Source: Methanothermobacter sp.
Lineage (GTDB): Archaea; Methanobacteriota; Methanobacteria; Methanobacteriales; Methanothermobacteraceae
Direction: 5' to 3'
DNA length: 64,000 nt
Assembly (NCBI RefSeq): GCF_030055425.1
Contig: NZ_JASFYE010000003.1
Coordinates: 65,350-129,349 of the forward strand
Shown here: positions 38,226-47,484 of the stretch, piece by piece
Layout of the letters: each line of letters begins with the position of its first letter
Numbering within the stretch: position 1 is the first letter of the stretch
Program-made: the position numbers and the translations under genes
The notes under the pieces: generated by a model
The model's database searches: none
Told to the model about the DNA's origin: nothing
The model's input: the letters and a program-made list of their open reading frames with translations, nothing else

Positions 38226-39119
38226 ATGGAGATAAATGGTGTTGAAATAGAGGATACATTTGCAGAGGCCTTCGGTATCAAGGTTTCAAGGGTCCTTGTA
38301 ACCGCAGCAACCAAAAAACTTGCAAAAATAGCTGCAACCGAGGCAACAGGTTACGGCACATCTGTTATAGGGTGTCCTGCAGAGGCAGGTATAGACTGCT
38401 ACGTCCCACCAGAGGAGACTCCTGATGGAAGGCCTGGATACATAATAATGATCTGCAACCCATCAAAGAAGAACCTGGACCATGAACTACTTGAAAGGAT
38501 AGGGATGGGTATACTGACAGCACCAACAACCGCAGTATTCGATGCTCTCGATGACGAGGACGAGAAGCTCAATGTGGGATTCAAACTCAAGTTCTTCGGT
38601 GATGGCTACGAGAAGGAACTTGAAATTGATGGAAGGAAAATCCACTCAATCCCGATAATGTCAGGGGACTTCCTCATTGAAAGTGAATTTGGAATAAAGG
38701 ACGGGGTTGCAGGTGGAAACTTCTTCATTCTGGGTGACAGTCAGGCATCAGCTCTCCTTGCAGCCCAGGCAGCAGTGGATGCGATAGCTGCAGTTGAAGG
38801 CACCATAACCCCATTCCCTGGTGGTGTGGTGGCTTCAGGTTCAAAGGTTGGATCAAACAAGTACAAGTTCCTCAACGCCTCAACCAATGAAAAGATGTGC
38901 GTGACCCTCAAGGATGAGGTTGAGGGCAGTGAGATACCTGAGAACGTCAACGGGGTATATGAGATAGTTATAGATGGTGTCAACGAAGAAGCTGTAAGGG
39001 AGGCAATGAAGGAGGGTATAAAAGCTGCATGTACCGTTCCAGGCATAATTAAGATAAGTGCAGGGAACTACGGTGGCAACCTTGGAGCATACCAGATAAA
39101 ACTCCACGAACTCTTCTAA
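38226..39119 (+). CDS. ftr: formylmethanofuran:tetrahydromethanopterin formyltransferase
   Basis: 297 residues, the standard length. Ftr moves the formyl group from formylmethanofuran to tetrahydromethanopterin, the second step of CO2 reduction to methane. The start [19 protein letters not shown], the [17 protein letters not shown] stretch near 43-59 and [20 protein letters not shown] near 193-212 are family signatures; the acidic composition fits its salt-stabilised tetramer. ATG 38226 is chosen over GTG 38217, which lies within the ribosome binding site. Single-gene unit with its own promoter. Confidence 0.98.
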   Translation: MEINGVEIEDTFAEAFGIKVSRVLVTAATKKLAKIAATEATGYGTSVIGCPAEAGIDCYVPPEETPDGRPGYIIMICNPSKKNLDHELLERIGMGILTAPTTAVFDALDDEDEKLNVGFKLKFFGDGYEKELEIDGRKIHSIPIMSGDFLIESEFGIKDGVAGGNFFILGDSQASALLAAQAAVDAIAAVEGTITPFPGGVVASGSKVGSNKYKFLNASTNEKMCVTLKDEVEGSEIPENVNGVYEIVIDGVNEEAVREAMKEGIKAACTVPGIIKISAGNYGGNLGAYQIKLHELF

Positions 39120-39151
39120 ATTTCTATTTTTTTCTCTTCAGAATGACATTT

Positions 39152-41080
39152 TTATTCTATGCAGAACTTCTCCATCATTTCACTCTCAACTATTTTCCAG
39201 ATCTCATCTTCAGAGAGGTTAACACCAAGGAGCACACCCCTCTTTTCAAGGTCCCTCTCAATCTTCTTTATAACCTTAACGTCACTTGCAGCGACGGTGT
39301 GTGAGTGTATATTCCTTGATATGCTGTACAGGGCCTTCAGGGATCTCCTGGCGTCTGGTTTTTCAAGTTCCTCCTTGCACCTCCGGAGGTCATCCATGTT
39401 CCTTATGTTGAGGTTCCTTGTGACCACCTGCCTCACACCTGGAAGGTAGTGCTTTGAGTCAAGGATTCGGCCACCCCTCCCTATAATTGTCTCCTTGTCG
39501 TCCATGTTACCCAGGTCATGTTTGAGGAGCATCTCCACAACCCTTCCTGATTCCTGTATTATGGATTTGATCTCAGCAAGGTCCAGATTAACCCCTATGA
39601 GGAAACCCTCCTTTCTGAGTTCCTCCTCCACCCTATCAAGGCTCTTTGCGTCCGGTCCTGATATTCTGTGTGTATGTATGCCTCCACCTGAGAGGGTGTA
39701 GAGTCTGTCAAGGGATTCCAGTTTACGGGAGTCACTTCTGAGAGTTTTTAGGAAGCGGTCTATATCATCCATTGAGTCAACACCCATGTTTCTTCTGAGG
39801 GGCTCTGAGAAACCTGGAAGGTAGTACTCTATGTCCTCGATTGTGCAGCCATTCTTTATTATGATCTCCGCTTCCCTTCTTATGTCATCCACGCCGTGGT
39901 TTTCAACAATAGTCATCTCAGGCTTAATTATTATCTCAACAAGCCGCCCGTGCTTCCTTGCAACCTCCTTTATCTCACTGTCATCGAGGTTAACCCCGAG
40001 AAGGATGCCCTCCTCTCTGAGTTCATTTATGACCTTATCTATACTTTCCAGGTCTGGCCCGGATATCCAGTGGGAGTGTATTCCGCTCACCGACTCATAG
40101 ATCCTTGTAAGGGAGCTCTTCCTGGCGGGGTCCCCCTCAAGGGCATTTAAAAACCTTTCAAGTTCCTTCCTTTCGGATACCCCGATCTTTCTGACAAGGG
40201 GCTCCTTGAACTCAGGGAGGTGATACTCTATATCCTCCAGTGTGCAGCCATACTTGAGTATTATCTCTGCCTCCCTTCCAATATCCTCAACGTCATGCTT
40301 AACTGTTATCTTCACCATTGTGGGCTCCATGGCTGCAAAGTAGATGTCCTCACCCCCGCTGATCTCAGGGGAGATCACACGGTTGGCCCCTGCACGGTAA
40401 AGCCTCTTTATGTTTTCCCTCTTACTGGACCTTGTCACGATCCATATATCCGGATTCAGCTCCCTGCAGGTGAGGGTTATGAAGAGGTTGTCAACATCAT
40501 CCCCGGTTGTTATTATAACCCCACGGGCCCTCTTTATGCCGGCAGCCCTGAGTGTATCCTCATCTGTGGCGCTTTCAGGTATTGCAAGTACGTTGGGGTC
40601 CTCCCAGAGTTCCTTCTCCACTATTTCCCGGTCCTTCTCAATTATTATGGTCTTCTGATTCCTTTTCTGGAGTTCCTTAAAAACGGCGGATCCAACACGG
40701 CCAAAACCACAGAGAATGAAGTGGTTGTTCATTGACTGCATTAACCTCCGTATCCGGGCACCTGATATGGTCTCCTGCAGTGTCATCGTGATCACCGAAA
40801 CGGTTAAGCTTAGAACATAGGCTATGAGTCCCACACCACCAAGGGCAAGGGTAACAGAGAATATCTTCTGGGATACCGTGACGGGTGTTATGTCCCCGTA
40901 ACCCACAGTGGCGATGGTGATCACCGTGAAGTAGATGGCATTGTAGAGGTCAAGACCCATTATGTACATTGAGCCAAGTATACCATAAATTATGAGAGCC
41001 GCCAGAGCCGCGAGGGCATAGTATATGACTGATAGGGGAACGTATGGAATATTCTCCACCAGATTCCTTTTGGGTGGCAT
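39152..41080 (-). CDS. potassium channel with RCK domain and three C-terminal repeats
   Basis: 642 residues. Two membrane helices flank a pore with the K+ filter TVGYGD at 58-63, followed by an RCK/TrkA-N domain (about 115-240, with [15 protein letters not shown]). Beyond the RCK, where MthK has its RCK-C domain and ends near 336 residues, come three repeats of about 120 residues, marked by [28 protein letters not shown] and [14 protein letters not shown] and by [33 protein letters not shown] 41080 (GCGAGG upstream) is preferred to ATG 41122, which lies too close to the TATA box at 41124-41131. Confidence 0.88.
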   Translation of the reverse strand: MPPKRNLVENIPYVPLSVIYYALAALAALIIYGILGSMYIMGLDLYNAIYFTVITIATVGYGDITPVTVSQKIFSVTLALGGVGLIAYVLSLTVSVITMTLQETISGARIRRLMQSMNNHFILCGFGRVGSAVFKELQKRNQKTIIIEKDREIVEKELWEDPNVLAIPESATDEDTLRAAGIKRARGVIITTGDDVDNLFITLTCRELNPDIWIVTRSSKRENIKRLYRAGANRVISPEISGGEDIYFAAMEPTMVKITVKHDVEDIGREAEIILKYGCTLEDIEYHLPEFKEPLVRKIGVSERKELERFLNALEGDPARKSSLTRIYESVSGIHSHWISGPDLESIDKVINELREEGILLGVNLDDSEIKEVARKHGRLVEIIIKPEMTIVENHGVDDIRREAEIIIKNGCTIEDIEYYLPGFSEPLRRNMGVDSMDDIDRFLKTLRSDSRKLESLDRLYTLSGGGIHTHRISGPDAKSLDRVEEELRKEGFLIGVNLDLAEIKSIIQESGRVVEMLLKHDLGNMDDKETIIGRGGRILDSKHYLPGVRQVVTRNLNIRNMDDLRRCKEELEKPDARRSLKALYSISRNIHSHTVAASDVKVIKKIERDLEKRGVLLGVNLSEDEIWKIVESEMMEKFCIE

Positions 41081-41195
41081 GGGAAACCTCGCCTCTTGAT
41101 ATGTTAAATATCTGTCAGTCAATAATATAAATTCAGAGTATCTGGAGTGGGGGCTCTGGAATTAACCCTGAAATTATAAGGATGGTGAAACAGTC

Positions 41196-42698
41196 ATGAA
41201 GCCGATTGACATGGGAGCAGCGGATATTAATGCGGAGTACCTTGGTATTCCAAGACTTTCCCTTATGGAGAATGCTGGAAGGGCAGTTGCAGAGGAGATA
41301 GGGAATTATGCGGATGGAGGAAGGGTCGTATTATTTTGTGGATCAGGGGGAAATGGTGGTGATGGGTTTGTTGCCGCACGGCATCTCCTTAACATGGGAT
41401 TCGAGGTTGAGGTTCTCCTACTCGCGCACCCCTCAAGGATAGGGTCCAGGGAGGCACGGCGTAACTGGGATGTTCTCATGGCCATGCAGCCGGAGCCGGG
41501 CATACTCGGTGTAAGGGCAGTCAGTGATTCATCTGAGCTCTTCCCTGTGGATGCAGATGTGGTTGTTGATGCAGTACTTGGCACGGGTGTCCGGGGGGTT
41601 ATGAGGGAACCATCAAGGTCAGCCATTGAACTCATAAACCGTTCAGACGCATTTAAGGTTTCTGTGGATATACCGAGTGGACTCAGCCCAGAGACAGGGA
41701 CCGTGGATGATGTTGCTGTATCTGCAGATCTCACAGTGACTTTTCACAGGATGAAGGATGGACTTGAAAAGGCGGATCCTGCCATCACAGGAGAAATCGT
41801 GGTGAGGGACATAGGGATACCAAGGGCAGCCGAGGTGTTTGTGGGTCCGGGGGATCTCCTAAGGATACCCTCAAGGAGCCCTGAGAGTCATAAGGGGGAA
41901 AACGGGAGGGTTCTGGTTATCGGTGGAAGCCATCACTACTCAGGGGCCCCTGCACTCGCAGCCATCTCAGCCCTAAGGGGAGGTGCAGACGTTGTAACCG
42001 TTGCAGCACCGGGCAGCGCAGCCAGCGCCATCAAATCCATCGCACCTGATCTAATAGTCAGGAAACTTGAGGGTAAATATATAGGGCCAGGGTCCCTGGG
42101 GGAGCTCCTGGAACTTGCAGAAAATGCCGATTCTGTTCTTGTGGGCTGTGGGGCTGGCAGACACCAATCAACATCAGAAACTTTCAGAGAACTTATTGGA
42201 GCACTCCAGGAGATGGGGAAACCCCTGGTACTCGATGCCGATGCACTCAGGCTGATTGATTACTCCCATGTCAATGACTACAGGGATCTAACTGTAACTC
42301 CACATATGGGTGAATTCAGGGAGTTCTTTAAACTCAGATCCGAGATATACGCTGATTTCAGTGAACAGGTGGCTGCCTTCAGCTCTGTTTCCTCAAGGAT
42401 AAGGGGAACGGTACTTCTGAAGGGCCCTGTGGACATGATATTCCAGGGTGACAGATTCCGCCTCAACAGGACGGGCTGCCCGGGGATGACTGTGGGCGGC
42501 ACAGGGGATTGCCTTGCTGGTTTAACTGCAGGTCTGCGTGCAATGGGGCTTTCAGCATTTGATTCCGCCTCACTTGCAGCATTCATAAATGGCAAGGCAG
42601 GGGAACTTGCAATGGAGAAATTTGGAACAGGATTTTTAGCATCAGATCTCCATGATTTTATTCCAGGGGCAATGGATATGCGGACCTATGGTTTCTGA
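41196..42698 (+). CDS. nnr: bifunctional NAD(P)HX epimerase/dehydratase
   Basis: 500 residues. Repairs hydrated NAD(P)H. The N-terminal YjeF_N epimerase domain (1-210) begins with IPRLSLMENAGRAVAEEI and has the GSGGNGGDGFVAARHL phosphate loop near 49-64; the C-terminal ADP-dependent dehydratase (about 225-500) has HKGENGRVLVIGGSHHYSGA, TPHMGEF and the catalytic GCPGMTVGGTGDCLAGL. Both domains look complete. Single gene, GGATGGTGA before the ATG. Confidence 0.95.
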   Translation: MKPIDMGAADINAEYLGIPRLSLMENAGRAVAEEIGNYADGGRVVLFCGSGGNGGDGFVAARHLLNMGFEVEVLLLAHPSRIGSREARRNWDVLMAMQPEPGILGVRAVSDSSELFPVDADVVVDAVLGTGVRGVMREPSRSAIELINRSDAFKVSVDIPSGLSPETGTVDDVAVSADLTVTFHRMKDGLEKADPAITGEIVVRDIGIPRAAEVFVGPGDLLRIPSRSPESHKGENGRVLVIGGSHHYSGAPALAAISALRGGADVVTVAAPGSAASAIKSIAPDLIVRKLEGKYIGPGSLGELLELAENADSVLVGCGAGRHQSTSETFRELIGALQEMGKPLVLDADALRLIDYSHVNDYRDLTVTPHMGEFREFFKLRSEIYADFSEQVAAFSSVSSRIRGTVLLKGPVDMIFQGDRFRLNRTGCPGMTVGGTGDCLAGLTAGLRAMGLSAFDSASLAAFINGKAGELAMEKFGTGFLASDLHDFIPGAMDMRTYGF

Positions 42699-42800
42699 GC
42701 CATCAAAAAGTGAGAGTTGAATTAATAGCTTACGGGGGCTTAAAGGGGCCTCCTTTACACTGCGCCACCAAAGATAATAATTGAATCAAAGGGGGCATCC

Positions 42801-43070
42801 TCAGACCAGCCCAAGGATGTTTCCAATGAGGAGTATCCCGACTCCTGTCACCCCACCAAAACCAGCCACAAGGACTGTGAGAAGGTTGATGGGGATGTTT
42901 ACGAATGGCAGTATATTGATACCAAAAAGAAGAAAAATACCAAGCACTATGTTTCCTGCAAGTGCCAGTATCTTCCTTCCAACACCAAAAAGTATTCTGA
43001 GGGACGCAAGACCCCCTGCAATTATGAATGTGGCAACCACAATGAGAACAAGGAATGAGAACCCTTCCAT
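42801..43070 (-). CDS. BofA-like membrane protein
   Basis: 89 residues, almost all hydrophobic, with three likely membrane helices. LRILFGVGRKILALAGNIVLGIFLLF and NIPINLLTVLVAGFGGVTGVGILL resemble the SigmaK-factor processing regulator BofA family; in archaea the function is unknown. ATG 43070 has AAGGAGAACTG upstream and overlaps the last base of the argG stop (TGATG), so it is coupled to argG. The earlier in-frame start at 43088 lies inside argG. Confidence 0.82.
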   Translation of the reverse strand: MEGFSFLVLIVVATFIIAGGLASLRILFGVGRKILALAGNIVLGIFLLFGINILPFVNIPINLLTVLVAGFGGVTGVGILLIGNILGLV

Positions 43071-44254
43071 CAGTTCTCCTTCCTGCACACCCGGTTGTAT
43101 ATCCCGGCCTGGAGGGCGTAGTTCTTGACCATTCCTGCCATCTCCCTCTGGTCGAGGGTCTTGTCCTCAAAGGATACTATCTCCTCACTGTAGAGGCTGT
43201 AGGGTGACTTTCTGCCTATGACTCGCATACTGCCCCGGTGTAGTTTGACCCTTACCATTCCGGTTACGCGCCTCTGCATGTGGTTTATTGCCATGTCAAG
43301 GTCCTCACGGAGGGGGTCATGCCAGAGTCCACTGTAGACGAGTTCAGCGTAGGTGCCACTGATTATATCTGCAAATCGGATCTCACTCCTTGTAAGTGTC
43401 AGCTGCTCAAGGGCCCGGTGGGCCTCCAGGAGGAGGAAGGCTGCGGGTGTTTCATAGACCTCCCGGCTCTTCATACCTATGATACGGTCCTCCATGATGT
43501 CAACCCTTCCAATCCCGTGTTTACCGGCGATTTCATTTGCAAGGCCTATGAGTTCAAGGGGTTTCATCTCATCACCATTCAGTGCAACGGGGACACCCTT
43601 CCTGAATTCAATCTCGACCACCTCTGGTTCTTCAGGGGTTTTATCGATGGGCCTTGTCCACTGGAATGCGTCCTCAGGTGGCTCCACCATGGGGTCCTCC
43701 AGGATGTCGCCCTCTATTGCGCGCCCCCAGAGGTTTTCGTCTATACTGTAGAGCTTATTGGATGGGAGTGGTATGCCGCAGGATCTGGCGTATTCCATCT
43801 CCTCTGTCCTTGTGAGGTTCAGGTCCCTTATGGGTGCGATGACCTCAAGGTCCGTCCTTGACCTTATAACAGCCTCAAAACGGAACTGGTCGTTCCCCTT
43901 ACCTGTGCACCCATGGGCTATTGCAGACGCGCCCTCGGATTCGGCCACCTCAACTATCTTTTCTGCTATGAGGGGTCTTGCAAGGGCCGTGCTGAGGGGG
44001 TAGCCCTCGTATACTGCATTTGCCTTTATGGCGGGGAATATGTAGTTCTCTGCAAACTCTTCCCTTGCATCCACTGTGTGGTGTTTATAGTTCCCGAGTT
44101 CCTCTGCAACCCTCGCCGGTCTTTCAACCTCCTCCCGCGGCTGACCAACATCCACGCAGGCCGTTATGACTTCCATACCGTATTTTTCCTCAAGGAGCTT
44201 GATACATACAGATGTGTCAAGACCTCCACTGAAAGCAAGAACCACCTTATCCAT
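43070..44254 (-). CDS. argG: argininosuccinate synthase
   Basis: 394 residues. Joins citrulline and aspartate at the cost of ATP in arginine synthesis. The ATP loop [11 protein letters not shown] is at residues 5-15, with [13 protein letters not shown] near 33-45, [15 protein letters not shown] near 111-125 and [15 protein letters not shown] near 180-194, all canonical. ATG 44254 has AAGGTGATTGTT upstream, which rules against the longer frame from 44302. A TATA element near 44305-44315 gives a short leader. Confidence 0.97.
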   Translation of the reverse strand: MDKVVLAFSGGLDTSVCIKLLEEKYGMEVITACVDVGQPREEVERPARVAEELGNYKHHTVDAREEFAENYIFPAIKANAVYEGYPLSTALARPLIAEKIVEVAESEGASAIAHGCTGKGNDQFRFEAVIRSRTDLEVIAPIRDLNLTRTEEMEYARSCGIPLPSNKLYSIDENLWGRAIEGDILEDPMVEPPEDAFQWTRPIDKTPEEPEVVEIEFRKGVPVALNGDEMKPLELIGLANEIAGKHGIGRVDIMEDRIIGMKSREVYETPAAFLLLEAHRALEQLTLTRSEIRFADIISGTYAELVYSGLWHDPLREDLDMAINHMQRRVTGMVRVKLHRGSMRVIGRKSPYSLYSEEIVSFEDKTLDQREMAGMVKNYALQAGIYNRVCRKEN

Positions 44255-44333
44255 AACAATCACCTTATAAGAATCAAATACCCATGTTTTTATTACCAGC
44301 ATTATAGATATAATGGCTAGGTGTTATTAAGTC

Positions 44334-44441
44334 TGTCCCCGGTGCAGCTGGAGACCCATATATGGATGGGGTCAAGGTGCTATCCCCACTTCCGGTGAAC
44401 TGAGAGACCTGCACCGGGAACCTCTGATACTCTCTTAGGTT
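44334..44441 (+). ncRNA. candidate structured leader RNA upstream of the AstE/AspA-like gene
   Basis: A perfect 10-base stem, CCCGGTGCAG (44338-44347) with CTGCACCGGG (44409-44418), encloses 61 bases that hold at least two smaller hairpins: GACCCAT/ATGGGGTC (44353-44372) and CAC-N5-GTG (near 44387-44397). Right after it AACCT (44419-44423) pairs with AGGTT (44437-44441), covering the AGGTT before a possible ATG at 44443. A TATA-like TTATAGATATAATG at 44302-44315 would start transcription just before the long stem. It looks like a cis-regulatory leader or small RNA; no known class fits. Confidence 0.5.
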
Positions 44442-44466
44442 TATGGTTCTGTGCGTGGTGACCTTG

Positions 44467-45198
44467 ATGTTTGTGAGGGAGGACTCGATTAAAATTTCAA
44501 CTGTACATGAGGGCTCGGGGGGTGATGTTACCCTCAATGATGCCCTACGGCCACATTTAAGCTCAGAACTTTCCCTTGAACTGGCAGGGTACTCACGTCA
44601 GGGTACAGTGATGCTCACCCTTGGAGCGGGGAGGCCAGTGGTGATGATAGTGGCGGGGGTCCATGGCAATGAGATACCCCCCCAGGTAGCGGCTGTAAGG
44701 CTTTCAGAACAGCTCTTATCCATGGATATCAGGGGTACCGTTCATGTGATACCATTTGCCGCCCCATGGGCAACGATGAAGAACAGCAGGTGGTTCAGGG
44801 GCCATGATCTGAACCGCTCAGCCAGCATTGATGGGTCTGTAACAAATTCCATATTCAGGAGGGCATGTGAGATGGGAGTGGATGCCCTTGCAGATTTCCA
44901 CTCAACTGCACCTGGGAGTAAACCCGGTGTTGAGGGTGTTTTCTGTTCAGAGGAACCTGAACACGAGAGCCTGGAGATAGCCCGTTACATAACTTCAAGG
45001 ACTTCATCAAAACTTCTATGCTATGAGAGGGCGTCTTCCCATTACAGGGGGGCCCTTGAGGATGAATGCAATCTTGCAGGCATCCCATCTGTAACCTGTG
45101 AGGTTTTATCTGAGAATGGAGTTGTCAGGGATGGCAGTGACAGGAGGTCGCTCCTGCAGATGAGGCTTTTCCTGAAGTACATGGGTATTCTATCATGA
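44467..45198 (+). CDS. succinylglutamate desuccinylase/aspartoacylase-like zinc hydrolase
   Basis: 243 residues. M14-type fold of the AstE/AspA family: VAGVHGNEIPP holds the zinc ligands H66 and E69, DLNRSA and LADFHST add the arginine site and the third ligand. Family members cut amide bonds of N-acyl amino acids or act on related small molecules; substrate unknown. ATG 44467 follows GTGGTGAC; ATG 44443, right after a hairpin, is in frame and cannot be excluded. The structured leader upstream suggests control by a metabolite. Confidence 0.82.
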   Translation: MFVREDSIKISTVHEGSGGDVTLNDALRPHLSSELSLELAGYSRQGTVMLTLGAGRPVVMIVAGVHGNEIPPQVAAVRLSEQLLSMDIRGTVHVIPFAAPWATMKNSRWFRGHDLNRSASIDGSVTNSIFRRACEMGVDALADFHSTAPGSKPGVEGVFCSEEPEHESLEIARYITSRTSSKLLCYERASSHYRGALEDECNLAGIPSVTCEVLSENGVVRDGSDRRSLLQMRLFLKYMGILS

Positions 45199-45241
45199 TG
45201 AGGTGTTTGGATGTGTTCCTTCAGTAGAGCGGGGTGGGTCA

Positions 45242-45907
45242 GTGTCCTCATATAAGAAACATGCCGCATTTTCAATCATAATGGCGTCCCCGATTTTCCA
45301 GGCGGTTTTTCCGGTTGCACTGGCGCTTCTGGGGGCCATGATTCCAGATATGGACCATGAGGTTAAATCAGAGAACGTTTCAACTGTGTTTCTTTTTGGA
45401 CTTGTGATATTCCTTGTATTTTATATCCTGGGTCTCCCCTACCTTGCGGGGATTGCCCTCATGGATCTTGCCCTCATATTCTACCTTTCAAGGCACAGGG
45501 GATTCACACATTCAATTCTGGGGGCCCTCATAATCTCTGCCTGCCTGACGGTATTTGTTCTATCAATGTTCTTCCTTCTCAGGTCACTGGGCCTTGATGG
45601 GAAGGCATCAATCATGGTGATACTCACGGTTCTGGGTTTCATGTTCCTTAACAGGGTGATGATCTTACCATTCGTACTTCTGACTCTCCTAGGGGTTTTC
45701 CTCACCGATTTCCCTAAAATGGATCTCTACACAATAATGGGGCCCCTCCTCATCGGCTTCATCAGCCATGATGTCCTTGATTCCTTCACACCATCAGGGG
45801 TCAGGTTCATGAGGCCCTTCTCAGGGAGAACCTTCAGAAGGGGTTTTGGAGTCCTTATACTGATTTTCTGGGTCCTTGTGGTACTCTACGTGCTCCTGTC
45901 GCTGTAA
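45242..45907 (+). CDS. YdjM/DUF457-type membrane metal-dependent hydrolase
   Basis: 221 residues, about six membrane helices. Histidines expected for this family are present: YKKHAAFS near residues 3-10, GAMIPDMDHEV near 33-43, RHRGFTHS near 85-92 and SHDVLDSFTPSG near 180-191. The family includes bacterial YdjM; activity is not proven. GTG 45242 is used because GGGGTGGG precedes it and it gives the normal N-terminus; a longer frame starts at 45203. Confidence 0.85.
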   Translation: MSSYKKHAAFSIIMASPIFQAVFPVALALLGAMIPDMDHEVKSENVSTVFLFGLVIFLVFYILGLPYLAGIALMDLALIFYLSRHRGFTHSILGALIISACLTVFVLSMFFLLRSLGLDGKASIMVILTVLGFMFLNRVMILPFVLLTLLGVFLTDFPKMDLYTIMGPLLIGFISHDVLDSFTPSGVRFMRPFSGRTFRRGFGVLILIFWVLVVLYVLLSL

Positions 45908-45934
45908 TCAACGAGCATCACATTTTTATTACGA

Positions 45935-45958
45935 TTTATATAGAAAACTTTATATTAT
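45935..45958 (+). promoter_or_regulatory. promoter region of the ehb operon
   Basis: Two TATA-like elements, TTTATATAG (45935-45943) and CTTTATATTATC (45949-45960), lie 50-75 bases before ehbA. No other good promoter is visible until after ehbQ, since most neighbouring reading frames overlap or touch, so one message of nearly 10 kb is likely. Confidence 0.5.
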
Positions 45959-46010
45959 CATAAATAATCATGTTAATTAGAACTGGTACTAAAGAGAAGG
46001 GAGCTATAAA

Positions 46011-46322
46011 ATGTTTATCACAAGGATTCTGTACGGTATCGCCTACTTCCTGGTCCTGATATATGAGATACTTAAGGCAACAGCTGACGTGGCAGTAAGG
46101 ACACTGAATGGAAACATTGAGCCTGTAATAGTGGAAATAGAGACTGAACTCACAAGGCCAGTGTCCCAGACGATACTTGCAAACAGCATAACCCTCACAC
46201 CAGGAACACTTTCGGTTGACCTTGATTCTGAGAACAGAATCCTGAAGGTCGCTGCAATATGTCCCCGCAGCAGGGAGGATATAATACCATTCGAGCCCTA
46301 CATAAGGGGGATGCTTGAATAG
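46011..46322 (+). CDS. ehbA: energy-converting hydrogenase B subunit A
   Basis: 103 residues. First gene of the 17-gene Ehb operon; Ehb is a membrane [NiFe] hydrogenase that uses the ion gradient to drive H2-dependent ferredoxin reduction for CO2 assimilation. EhbA matches the MnhE/MrpE antiporter subunit: two N-terminal helices ([21 protein letters not shown]) and a soluble domain with [26 protein letters not shown] precedes the start. Confidence 0.93.
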   Translation: MFITRILYGIAYFLVLIYEILKATADVAVRTLNGNIEPVIVEIETELTRPVSQTILANSITLTPGTLSVDLDSENRILKVAAICPRSREDIIPFEPYIRGMLE

Positions 46323-46332
46323 GGGGTTTTTC

Positions 46333-46590
46333 ATGGATCTGCTGATGATATCAGAATATATTCTCATGGCTTCACTGGCAGTATTCTCCATTGCAGCGGT
46401 GAGGATAGCAACAAGAAAGAGCATAGGGATGGGCCTTGTTGGTATATCCGCGCTCAGCCTGGCCATCGCAACGATACTCATACTCATAAACAGGATCTAT
46501 GGGGTTGGCTTCTGCCGTGATATAGCCTACGCCCTTGTTCTTCTGGGGCCAGTTGGCACCATAGCATTTGCGAGGGTTCTGAGGGGTTGA
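46333..46590 (+). CDS. ehbB: energy-converting hydrogenase B subunit B
   Basis: 85 residues, three membrane helices, MnhF/MrpF-like ([21 protein letters not shown] and [23 protein letters not shown]). ATG 46333 follows AGGGGG at 46321-46326; an in-frame TTG at 46315 overlaps ehbA. Likely part of the ion-translocating arm. Confidence 0.9.
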   Translation: MDLLMISEYILMASLAVFSIAAVRIATRKSIGMGLVGISALSLAIATILILINRIYGVGFCRDIAYALVLLGPVGTIAFARVLRG

Positions 46591-46859
46591 TAGAAGTGTA
46601 CATCATGATTTTAAGGTCCGCTATCCTGATCATTTCATCCATACTCGTGATACTGGCAGCCATAGGTATACTCAGATTCAGGGACGATATAGAGAGGGTC
46701 CTGTATGCAAGGATCCACGTCCTCGGTATTGCCGATGTTGCATGCATACTGGCACTCCTCGCCCTTGGAGAACCACTCCTGGCCGCAACATACTTCATAC
46801 TGGCACCATTCGTCTCACATGCAATAGCAAACGCCCACTACCATGGGGAGGGGGATTAG
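46587..46859 (+). CDS. ehbC: energy-converting hydrogenase B subunit C
   Basis: 90 residues, three helices, MnhG/MrpG-like: [20 protein letters not shown], then [23 protein letters not shown], the family signature after helix 1. The TTG at 46587 overlaps the ehbB stop and gives the usual few residues before helix 1; GTG 46596 and ATG 46605 are alternatives. The stop touches ehbD directly. Confidence 0.88.
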   Translation: MIEVYIMILRSAILIISSILVILAAIGILRFRDDIERVLYARIHVLGIADVACILALLALGEPLLAATYFILAPFVSHAIANAHYHGEGD

Positions 46860-47096
46860 ATGATCGAATACGTGATAATGATCATAGCAATACTTGGAGC
46901 GGTGCTTGCACTGGTCCAGAGGGACCTCCTGAAGGCAGCAATACTCACAGGGGTCCCCGGGGCTGCGATAGCCGCCATTTACCAGCTGCTACTGGCACCT
47001 GATGTGGCACTGACACAGGCGATAGTTGGATCCGCAATTATACCTGTCTTCTTTGCACTTGCTGCTTACAGGACAATGAGAATGGAGGAAGAATGA
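46860..47096 (+). CDS. ehbD: energy-converting hydrogenase B subunit D
   Basis: 78 residues, DUF4040/MbhD-like (the N-terminal part of MrpA-type proteins): [40 protein letters not shown] contains the expected conserved acidic and proline residues near the membrane. It begins on the base after ehbC and its stop overlaps ehbE (ATGA). Confidence 0.92.
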   Translation: MIEYVIMIIAILGAVLALVQRDLLKAAILTGVPGAAIAAIYQLLLAPDVALTQAIVGSAIIPVFFALAAYRTMRMEEE

Positions 47097-47455
47097 TGAT
47101 CTCTCTACAGCTGGCATCCCTACTGACCGCAGGAAGTCTCATGGTCATAGGCGCTGTGGCCGTGATATTCATAGACAACCTCATAAAGAAGGTTATAGCC
47201 CTTTCATTCATAGCCGACGGCGTTAACCTCTTCCTTGTGACACTGGGCTACAGGCCTGGAGGTGTGGTCTACATTTACCTCCCAGGAATGTCAGGGACAT
47301 GGTTTGCACAGAACGCATCCTACCCGCTGCCATTTGCACTTGTACTCACAAGCATAGTTATAGGGGCCAGCACCCTTGCTGTGATGCTCGGCATAATAAT
47401 AATCCTTTACCATAAACACGGCACCATAAGCGCGTCCAAGGTGCTGGAAGAGTGA
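47093..47455 (+). CDS. ehbE: energy-converting hydrogenase B subunit E
   Basis: 120 residues, three helices, NuoK/MnhC-like: [24 protein letters not shown] is the core helix and [30 protein letters not shown] ends the fold. A short extracellular insert ([17 protein letters not shown]) is longer than in NuoK. Coupled to ehbD by a four-base overlap. Confidence 0.92.
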   Translation: MMISLQLASLLTAGSLMVIGAVAVIFIDNLIKKVIALSFIADGVNLFLVTLGYRPGGVVYIYLPGMSGTWFAQNASYPLPFALVLTSIVIGASTLAVMLGIIIILYHKHGTISASKVLEE

Positions 47456-47484
47456 AAAATCAGGAGTTTAACAGGTGAGAAATT

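Noticed and set aside
40220-40735. A 171-codon open frame antisense to the potassium channel gene
   Set aside because: It is the complement of the RCK region; a shadow frame with no start signal or family match.
44371-44441. TPP riboswitch in the leader RNA (GGTGC and CTGAGA look like half of a THI box)
   Set aside because: The second half of the consensus (CTGATCTGGATAAT...CCAGCGTAGGGA) is missing, and the downstream gene has no thiamine link.
44334-44441. SRP (7S) RNA
   Set aside because: Too short and lacks the conserved helix 8 GGAAG/AGCAG loops.
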